Assembly: GCA_017882985.1 (NCBI GenBank)
Contig: JADGOK010000047.1
Span: forward strand, 1 to 6,796
Length of the DNA stretch: 6,796 nt
Source: Acidimicrobiales bacterium
Lineage (GTDB): Bacteria; Actinomycetota; Acidimicrobiia; Acidimicrobiales; RAAP-2
Direction of reading: 5' to 3'
A program made the translations under genes and the position numbers. Below the pieces are notes generated by a model, which did not search any database, was not told the origin of the DNA, and saw only the letters and a program-made list of their open reading frames with translations. Shown one piece after another: positions 1 through 5,475 of the stretch; within the stretch, counting starts at the first letter, position 1, and each line of letters starts with the position of its first letter.

Positions 1-1
1 T

Positions 2-457
<456 letters not shown>

Positions 458-659
458 GCGTGGCGATCAGCGCAGCTCGCATTACCCTTCGCCCTTACCT
501 TCACCGAGAAAGTGCTTGGCTGAATCGTGCCGGGTGCCGGGCCTGGAGTGATCGGTGCGACGTTCGCCCGCGTGCGGCGCGCAACTATCGCCATGAAACG
601 CTGAATTTCTTACGCTTACCGGGTAGTAGGGTCTCCTCTAGCAACACGAAGGAGGGGTC
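458..659. other. Intergenic region upstream of the ferredoxin-P450 operon
   Basis: This 202-nt spacer separates serB from the ferredoxin gene. It holds a short direct repeat, TGCCGGG twice in a row (528-541). Its right end is an excellent ribosome binding site. I could not find a convincing -35/-10 pair: TAGGGT at 627-632 is a possible -10, but no good -35 stands 16-18 nt upstream. No strong hairpin followed by a T tract is present. A 69-codon frame (454-663) crosses it, but its codon use is less GC-biased at third positions than the neighbours and it resembles no family I know. Confidence 0.5.
649..657 (+). promoter_or_regulatory. Strong Shine-Dalgarno of the ferredoxin gene
   Basis: The sequence AAGGAGGGG contains AAGGAGG, a perfect match to the 16S rRNA anti-SD, 4 nt before the GTG at 660. 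It fixes that GTG as the start and suggests efficient translation of the small electron carrier. Confidence 0.8.
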
Positions 660-860
660 GTGAAGGTTGTGATCGATGCTGAGCGATGTCAAGGACACGG
701 GCGTTGTTTCTCGCTCGCGCCAGGCATCTTCGAATTTGACGATCTAGGCAACGGTGTCGTGATCGGCGACGGCACGCTGACTGATGAGACCATTGAACTC
801 GCGCGCCTGGCCCAATCGAATTGCCCCGAGCACGCGATCTCCATCGAGGAGTCGGCGTGA
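660..860 (+). CDS. Small ferredoxin of the P450-partner type (Cys-x2-His-x2-Cys ... Cys-Pro)
   Basis: This 66-residue cytoplasmic iron-sulfur protein probably carries single electrons from a ferredoxin reductase to the P450s encoded next to it. The cluster motif is C10-Q-G-H13-G-R-C16, with the last ligand in a Cys-Pro pair at C55-P56. In this family the position usually held by the second cysteine is occupied by His or another residue, and members bind a 3Fe-4S cluster or an atypically ligated 4Fe-4S cluster. Such proteins are well known beside actinobacterial P450 genes. Its length is normal, and the acidic segment EFDDLGNG (residues 25-32) is typical. The GTG start is supported by a perfect Shine-Dalgarno. 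The stop codon overlaps the next start (GTGA, 857-860), which implies translational coupling with the first P450. No reductase gene is in the window. The type of cluster is inferred from the family, not visible in the sequence. Confidence 0.93.
   Translation: MKVVIDAERCQGHGRCFSLAPGIFEFDDLGNGVVIGDGTLTDETIELARLAQSNCPEHAISIEESA
846..851 (+). promoter_or_regulatory. Ribosome binding site deciding the start of the first P450
   Basis: GAGGAG lies 5 nt upstream of the GTG at 857, inside the end of the ferredoxin gene. It supports that start over the in-frame ATG at 821, which would add 12 residues deep in the ferredoxin frame. The paralogue downstream begins at the equivalent residue. Confidence 0.7.
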
Positions 861-2065
861 CGATCAAGCCCCCCGTCGAGGACTTCGCCACTGACTGGGA
901 CCACACCGATGAACGGTGGGTACAAGACCCGTACCCCATCTGGGAAGATCTTCGATCTCGATGTCCCGTCGCGCACACCGATCGCTACGGCGGCGGATGG
1001 TTTCCCGCGACGCACGCTGGCGTCAGTGCCGTCGCAAACGACACTGAGAACTTCACGAGTCGCACGGTCGTGATCGGCAACGGTCGACCCGAAGAGGACG
1101 CCTTGCCCGCACCGATCGGCGTCGCCCCGCCCATCACGTCCGATCCACCCTTTCACCAGATCGCACGTCGCTTGATCCTTCCCGCTTTCGCGCCCGGACC
1201 GGTCAACGCGCTCGAGCCGCGCATTCGAGAACTCTGCGTCGGGTTGCTCGACCAGATGAAGGGCCAGGAGGTCGTCAACGGCGGCATGGACTACGCCCAG
1301 TACATCCCGGCCGCGGTCATCAGCCGGATGTTGGGATTTCCCGAAAAGGACGACGACATCTTTCGTGAGTTCGTCCATATCGTGCTCGAAGGCGTCGACC
1401 ATCCTCGCGAAGAACGGATTGAGGAGTTCGCGCCGATCGAGGAGTACTTCACGGCGCAGATCCAAGATCATCAGGAGAGACCGCGCGACGATCTGACGAG
1501 CTACCTCTTGAACGTCGAAGTCGGCGGGGAGAAACTGGCGATTGAGCACGTCTTTGGGACGATGCTCCTCGTGTTGGTCGCGGGCATCGACACGACGTGG
1601 TCGGCGATCGGTGCGTCGCTGCTGCATTTGGCGACGCACCCCGATGATCTCGAGCGTCTCGTCAACGAACCCGAACTGATGCCGTTCGCTATCGAGGAGT
1701 TCCTGCGCTTCTACGCACCGGTGACGATGGCCCGCCTGGTCAAGCACGACATGGACTACCTGGGCGTGCCGATGAAGGAGTATGACTGGATTCTCCTGGG
1801 CTTTCCTGCGGCGAACCGTGACCCTGCGGTCTTCAAGGACGCCGACAAGTTCATCATCGACCGGTTGGAGAATCGCCACTTGGCCTTCGGCCTCGGGATT
1901 CACCGATGCGCTGGATCGAACCTCGCTCGCCTCGAGCTGCGCGTCGCCATCGAGGAGTTCATCAAGCGCTATCCACGCTTCGAAGTCGCCGACCGCCGGG
2001 CCGTGACCTTCGCCCAGGGCCAGGTGCGCGGACCGCGGAACCTCCCGTTTCGGGTGCTGGCGTAA
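857..2065 (+). CDS. Cytochrome P450, first of a tandem pair
   Basis: A soluble bacterial P450 monooxygenase of 402 residues, the usual size. All diagnostic elements are present: the C-helix H100-x3-R104 (haem propionate contact), the I-helix A242-G-I-D-T-T247 with the acid-alcohol pair D245/T246 used in oxygen activation, E281-x2-R284 of the K helix, and the haem-ligand loop F344-G-L-G-I-H-R-C351-A-G353 with C351 as the thiolate ligand. There is no membrane anchor or fused reductase, so it needs separate redox partners. The ferredoxin whose stop it overlaps (GTGA) is the obvious donor. The start at 857 rather than 821 is chosen from the RBS and from colinearity with the second P450 (MTIKPPVEDF against MTDKQPVKDF). 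It is about 75% identical to that neighbour by my hand count. I cannot assign a CYP family or substrate. The catalytic motifs are intact, so it should be an active oxygenase. Confidence 0.95.
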   Translation: MTIKPPVEDFATDWDHTDERWVQDPYPIWEDLRSRCPVAHTDRYGGGWFPATHAGVSAVANDTENFTSRTVVIGNGRPEEDALPAPIGVAPPITSDPPFHQIARRLILPAFAPGPVNALEPRIRELCVGLLDQMKGQEVVNGGMDYAQYIPAAVISRMLGFPEKDDDIFREFVHIVLEGVDHPREERIEEFAPIEEYFTAQIQDHQERPRDDLTSYLLNVEVGGEKLAIEHVFGTMLLVLVAGIDTTWSAIGASLLHLATHPDDLERLVNEPELMPFAIEEFLRFYAPVTMARLVKHDMDYLGVPMKEYDWILLGFPAANRDPAVFKDADKFIIDRLENRHLAFGLGIHRCAGSNLARLELRVAIEEFIKRYPRFEVADRRAVTFAQGQVRGPRNLPFRVLA

Positions 2066-2095
2066 GCAACAATCGTCGTATCGCAGGTCTACGCA

Positions 2096-2100
2096 AGAGG
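2096..2100 (+). promoter_or_regulatory. Ribosome binding site of the second P450
   Basis: AGAGG lies 7 nt before the ATG at 2108, within the 42-nt spacer between the P450 genes. No promoter-like pair is apparent in the spacer, so the second P450 is probably read from the operon transcript. Confidence 0.55.
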
Positions 2101-2107
2101 TGGGGAG

Positions 2108-3313
2108 ATGACTGACAAGCAACCCGTAAAGGATTTCGCCACGGACTGGGATCACACTGATCCCCAATGGGTCGACGATCCCTACCCCATCTGGGAGGAC
2201 CTGCGCGGGCGCTGTCCCGTGGCACACACGGAGCGCTTCAACGGCGGGTGGTTCCCCGCGACGCACGAAATGGTTTCCGCGATCGCCAATGACACCGAAC
2301 ACTTCACGAGTCGCATGGTCGTAGTGGTGAACGAGAAGCACCCGCCGGACGAGCTACCGGCGCCTATCGGCGGTGCGCCCCCCATCACGTCGGACCCACC
2401 GTTTCATCAGATCGCTCGCCGACTCCTCCTGCCCGCCTTCGCCCCCGGGCCGGTCAATGCTCTCGAACCCCAGATCCGCGCCCTGTGCTCGCGACTGCTC
2501 GACGCCGTCGCCGACAAGGAGTCGTTGGACGGCGCCTCGGACTACGCGCAGTTCATCCCACCGGGGGTGATCGCGCGAATGCTGGGCTTCCCCGAACAAG
2601 ATGAGGACCTCTTTCGCGAGTTCGTCCACCTGGTTCTCGACCTAGTGGATCTTCCGACCGAGGAACGCGAACCGCTGTTCGAGCCAATGACCGCGTACTT
2701 CGACGCCCAGATCGAGGATCATCGACTCAATCCGCGTGATGACGTCACGAGTTACCTCTTGAACGCTGAGATCAACGGCGAGAAACTCGCGATCGAACAC
2801 ATCCGCGGCACGATGGTACTCATTCTCGTCGCCGGTATCGACACGACGTGGTCGGCGATCGGGTCCTCGATCTGGCATTTGGCCACCCACCCTGACGACC
2901 TGGCCCGACTGGTGAACGAACCCGAACTGATGCCACTGGCCGTCGAGGAGTTCCTGCGCTTCTACGCGCCGGTAACGATGGCGCGACTGGTGAACGACGA
3001 CCTCGACTTCTACGGCGCCGCGATGAAGAAGGACGACTGGATCCTCTTGGGCTTTCCGGCGGCGAATCGCGACCCGGCGGCCTTCAAGGACGCGGACAAG
3101 TTCGTGATCGACCGCCTCGAGAATCGGCACCTGGCTTTCGGTCTCGGGATCCACCGTTGTGCGGGATCGAACCTGGCCCGTCTGGAACTGCGCGTCGCCA
3201 TCGAGGAGTTCATCAAGCGCTACCCGCGCTTCGAACTCTCCGGTCAGGACGTCACCTGGGCCCAGGGTCAGGTCCGTGGTCCGCGCAGCATCCCACTGCG
3301 CGTCGTCGCCTAG
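2108..3313 (+). CDS. Cytochrome P450, second of a tandem pair
   Basis: A 401-residue soluble P450 monooxygenase paralogous to the gene just upstream. The same landmarks sit at the same residue numbers: H100-x3-R104, A242-G-I-D-T-T247, E281-x2-R284, and the cysteine-ligand loop 344-353 with C351. The differences from the first copy cluster in residues 71-80 (B-C region, likely SRS1), 131-145, 181-206 (F-G region, likely SRS2/3) and 296-308. The I-helix core, the YAPVTMARLV segment after the K helix and the haem loop are identical. By P450 family knowledge this pattern suggests a kept chemistry with altered substrate fit, but that is inference. The gene is probably the last of the ferredoxin-P450-P450 operon. 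Its TAG stop lies 7 nt from the stop of the convergent pepP gene. Substrate and CYP family are unknown. Confidence 0.95.
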   Translation: MTDKQPVKDFATDWDHTDPQWVDDPYPIWEDLRGRCPVAHTERFNGGWFPATHEMVSAIANDTEHFTSRMVVVVNEKHPPDELPAPIGGAPPITSDPPFHQIARRLLLPAFAPGPVNALEPQIRALCSRLLDAVADKESLDGASDYAQFIPPGVIARMLGFPEQDEDLFREFVHLVLDLVDLPTEEREPLFEPMTAYFDAQIEDHRLNPRDDVTSYLLNAEINGEKLAIEHIRGTMVLILVAGIDTTWSAIGSSIWHLATHPDDLARLVNEPELMPLAVEEFLRFYAPVTMARLVNDDLDFYGAAMKKDDWILLGFPAANRDPAAFKDADKFVIDRLENRHLAFGLGIHRCAGSNLARLELRVAIEEFIKRYPRFELSGQDVTWAQGQVRGPRSIPLRVVA

Positions 3314-3320
3314 CGCAGCG

Positions 3321-4814
3321 TCAAAGGCGCAGGTCGGTCGGGCCCTCGCGCCATATCGAGGCCATCCACGCCTCGACCTCGTCGGCGTGTCGCGGGAGCG
3401 CCGCGGACAGGTTCTTCGCGCCATCCGCGGTCACGAGGACGTCGTCTTCGATGCGAACGCCGAGGCCGCGGTACTCCTCGGGCACGGTCTCGTCGTTCGC
3501 CTGGAAGTAGAGACCGGGTTCGACGGTGAGGACGTAGCCCTCGTACAGTTCTCCCAAGTAGACGTCGTTGCGAGCGTTCGCACAGTCGTGTACGTCGATG
3601 CCGAGCATGTGGCTGACGCCGTGCAGCGTGTAGCGCCGATGGAGTTGGCGATCGCGGCGCAGCGCGGTCTCGGGCGCCTCTTGCAAGATCCCCAGTTCGA
3701 AGAGTCCCTCGGCGAGTACCTTCATTGCGGCGTCGTTGGGGGCCATGAACGAGACGCCAGGCTTGACGGCGGCGATGCCGGCCTCCTGGGCGGCGAGTAC
3801 CAGGTCGTAGATGCGGCGTTGGGCGGGTGAGAACGTGCCGTTGATGGGCATCGTGCGCGTGACGTCGGCGGTGTAGAGGTTGTGGCATTCGACGCCGGCG
3901 TCGAGCAGGAGCATCTCGCCGCGGCGCACCGCGCCGTCGTTTCGCGTCCAGTGCAGAATTGTGGCGTTCGATCCGCTCGCGGCAATGGTGTCGTAGCCCG
4001 TGTCGTTGCCTTCGACGCGCGCGCGTAGGTTGAAAACGCCTTCGATCACGCGCTCGCCACGCCCTTCGGCGGCCGGCAGGGCGCGCACGACGTCGGCGAA
4101 GCCCTTCACGGTGTAGTCGATGGCCAATTGGAGCTGGGCGACTTCGAACGAATCCTTCACGAGGCGCTGTTCACCGAGTGCGACTCTCAATTCCTCGTCG
4201 GCTTCGTTCTCGCCCAGCAGTGCGTCGACACCAGCGTCGAATCCCCGCAGGGTGAGCACGTCGGTCACGAGCAGTGAGGCGAGGTCCTTCTCGAGGTAGT
4301 CCAGTGGCGCGGTGTCGATCTCGTAGAAGGCGGCCGCTTCAGTGACACCGCGTCGCGCGCCCACCCACAGTTCGCCGTACCGCGCGTCGGTGAAGAACTC
4401 GTGGGTCTCGTGGTCACGGCGCTGGGGGACGTAGAGGGTGCAGCGCGCCGAGTCCGCGCTCGGCGTGATGACCAGGACACAGTCGGGCTCGACGCAACCC
4501 GTGAGGTAGAAGAAGTCGGTGCCGGCCCGGAAACGGTAGTCAGTGTCGTTCGCGCGGACCTTGGGATTGCCCGTCGGGATCACCAGGGTCTTGTCGGGGA
4601 ACCGTTCGGCGATCTTCTGGCGGCGCCGCGCACTGAAGGTCGCGGCCGGGTGCACCTCGGGCGGCGTCGCGTCGATTCTCCAGTTGCTCGTCATGTGCTC
4701 GAAGAGCACGCGCGGGCACGGGGGTCGATGGGGTCCGACCCAGACCCAGTGCTCGGATATCGGATTCTCGGCCGAGACGTCGGGTTCGGGGATTGACGGG
4801 AGTTGGTCAGTCAT
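3321..4814 (-). CDS. pepP: Xaa-Pro aminopeptidase (aminopeptidase P, M24B family)
   Basis: A cytoplasmic dinuclear metallopeptidase that removes an N-terminal residue preceding proline. With the ATG at 4814 the product is 497 residues, longer than the roughly 440 of E. coli PepP but usual for actinobacterial forms, which carry an N-terminal extension. The AMP_N domain starts near residue 60 (FSARRRQKIAERFPDK). The pita-bread catalytic domain follows. Its metal ligands are D305 (LLLDAGVE), D317 (TADVTR), H402 (in HGVSH), E432 (TVEPGLY) and E456 (GVRIEDD), with the accessory histidines H398 and H409 (IDVHD). All are present, so the enzyme should be active. The start is not certain: an in-frame GTG at 4859 would add 15 residues, but those overlap the divergent promoter region and are not conserved-looking. 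Neither start has a clear Shine-Dalgarno. The gene is convergent with the P450 operon and divergent from the sigma factor. Confidence 0.95.
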   Translation of the reverse strand: MTDQLPSIPEPDVSAENPISEHWVWVGPHRPPCPRVLFEHMTSNWRIDATPPEVHPAATFSARRRQKIAERFPDKTLVIPTGNPKVRANDTDYRFRAGTDFFYLTGCVEPDCVLVITPSADSARCTLYVPQRRDHETHEFFTDARYGELWVGARRGVTEAAAFYEIDTAPLDYLEKDLASLLVTDVLTLRGFDAGVDALLGENEADEELRVALGEQRLVKDSFEVAQLQLAIDYTVKGFADVVRALPAAEGRGERVIEGVFNLRARVEGNDTGYDTIAASGSNATILHWTRNDGAVRRGEMLLLDAGVECHNLYTADVTRTMPINGTFSPAQRRIYDLVLAAQEAGIAAVKPGVSFMAPNDAAMKVLAEGLFELGILQEAPETALRRDRQLHRRYTLHGVSHMLGIDVHDCANARNDVYLGELYEGYVLTVEPGLYFQANDETVPEEYRGLGVRIEDDVLVTADGAKNLSAALPRHADEVEAWMASIWREGPTDLRL

Positions 4815-4820
4815 GATGCT

Positions 4821-4846
4821 CAACTTACCCGGCGCCCGCGCAACTT
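4821..4846. repeat. CAACTT direct repeat, 20-nt period, in the divergent promoter region
   Basis: CAACTT occurs at 4821-4826 and again at 4841-4846, exactly 20 nt (about two helical turns) apart. An inverted pair, GCTCAA at 4818-4823 and TTGAGC at 4849-4854, brackets the same stretch. This may be an operator, but such short repeats can arise by chance. Confidence 0.3.
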
Positions 4847-4848
4847 TC

Positions 4849-4876
4849 TTGAGCGTCACCCGGGGCGACGTAAATT
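4849..4876 (+). promoter_or_regulatory. Candidate sigma-70-type promoter of the sigma factor gene
   Basis: TTGAGC (-35, 4849-4854) and TAAATT (-10, 4871-4876) are separated by 16 nt, each matching four of six consensus bases. Transcription would begin near 4883, leaving a leader of about 40 nt before the GTG at 4923. If correct, the sigma gene is read at least partly by the housekeeping polymerase. Confidence 0.4.
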
Positions 4877-4911
4877 CTGGGAAAGTGTGTAAGAACGAGG
4901 TCGAAGCGGAC

Positions 4912-4917
4912 AGGGAA
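4912..4917 (+). promoter_or_regulatory. Ribosome binding site of the sigma factor gene
   Basis: AGGGAA stands 5 nt before the GTG at 4923 and supports that start codon. Confidence 0.5.
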
Positions 4918-4922
4918 CGATC

Positions 4923-5426
4923 GTGGCACCATCAAGAGAGCGACGGTTTCGCGTGCTCGCCCTCGAGGCGACGCCGCCCGTCGGTGCCTACCTTCGACGT
5001 CGCCTCTACCCGCTCGTCGCCGCCGATCTCGACGACCTCGTCGAAGAGGTACTACTGATCGCCTGGCGGCGTTTTGACGACATACCCCCCGACGCACAGA
5101 TTCCCTGGCTGATCGGTGTGGCGCGCAACGTCTTGCGTAACGCCGTGCGCAAGCAGCGCCGGATTTCCACACTGGAGACCCAACTTCGCCCAGCGCCGCC
5201 TGACGCGGCGGCCGAGGACTACGTGATCGCCGACCAGTCGATCCGTGAGGCGCTGGGCTTGCTGAGCGACGACGACCGCGAGATCCTGCTGTTGCACTTC
5301 TGGGATGGACGCACCGCGGTCGAGATCGCCGTCATCTTTGGCATTACGACCAACGCGGCGGCGGTGCGTCTCTCACGGGCCCAGGACCGGTTTCGAAGGA
5401 ATTTCGACGTAGTGCCGGTCGAGTGA
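4923..5426 (+). CDS. ECF-type RNA polymerase sigma factor
   Basis: A 167-residue protein with the two-domain plan of small sigma-70 family (extracytoplasmic function) factors. Region 2 spans about residues 25-80, with the helix DLDDLVEEVLLIAWRRF (35-51) that binds core polymerase and the PWLIGVARNVLRNAVRKQRR segment (61-80) that melts and recognises the -10 element. A linker of about 25 residues follows. Region 4 is at 104-160: LGLLSDDDREILLLHFWDGR (111-130) leads into the helix-turn-helix TAVEIAVIFGITTNAAAVRL (131-150), which would read the -35 element. The very short N-terminus and lack of a C-terminal extension mark it as a minimal ECF factor. The GTG start has an AGGGAA ribosome binding site. 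It lies 49 nt upstream of a membrane protein gene on the same strand, the usual arrangement for a sigma factor and its regulator. Target promoters and inducing signal are unknown. Family call is firm; ECF subgroup not assigned. Confidence 0.92.
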   Translation: MAPSRERRFRVLALEATPPVGAYLRRRLYPLVAADLDDLVEEVLLIAWRRFDDIPPDAQIPWLIGVARNVLRNAVRKQRRISTLETQLRPAPPDAAAEDYVIADQSIREALGLLSDDDREILLLHFWDGRTAVEIAVIFGITTNAAAVRLSRAQDRFRRNFDVVPVE

Positions 5427-5465
5427 AAGTTTCGCTCGTTCGTGACATGAACCAAGTAGAGGGTT

Positions 5466-5472
5466 GGGAGGG
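5466..5472 (+). promoter_or_regulatory. Ribosome binding site of the membrane protein gene
   Basis: GGGAGGG ends 3 nt before the ATG at 5476. The core GGAGG is 4 nt away, close but acceptable, and it supports this start. Confidence 0.6.
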
Positions 5473-5475
5473 TCC

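Larger units (their letters stand above)
857..3313 (+). repeat. Tandem gene duplication (two P450 copies, period about 1251 bp)
   Basis: The two P450 genes align without a gap over about the first 378 residues and differ by one residue of length near the C-terminus. Hand counting gives about 98 differences in 402 positions, roughly 75% identity. Identity is patchy at the DNA level. The segments 1937-1971 and 3188-3222 are identical over 35 nt, and 1586-1611 and 2837-2862 over 26 nt, while other blocks share little. The 42-nt spacer between the copies is unrelated to the sequence before the first copy, so the duplicated unit is essentially the coding region. Confidence 0.9.

Noticed and set aside
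556..580. GC-rich possible hairpin (CCGC-GT-GCGG) after serB as a terminator
   Set aside because: The loop would be 2 nt, too tight for the full stem, and no T tract follows.
821..856. ATG at 821 as start of the first P450
   Set aside because: It would add 12 residues inside the ferredoxin gene. The GTG at 857 has a GAGGAG site 5 nt upstream and matches the start of the paralogous P450.
689..2341. 550-codon open frame on the minus strand opposite the ferredoxin and first P450
   Set aside because: It lies antisense to genes with complete family motifs. Its translation is rich in Arg, Asp and Val with no recognisable domain, and a similar frame (2642-3424) lies opposite the second P450. Such long antisense frames are expected in GC-rich genes with strong third-position bias.
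4815..4859. GTG at 4859 as start of pepP
   Set aside because: The extra 15 residues have no family support and would overlap the promoter region. The ATG at 4814 is preferred, though neither start has a clear ribosome binding site.
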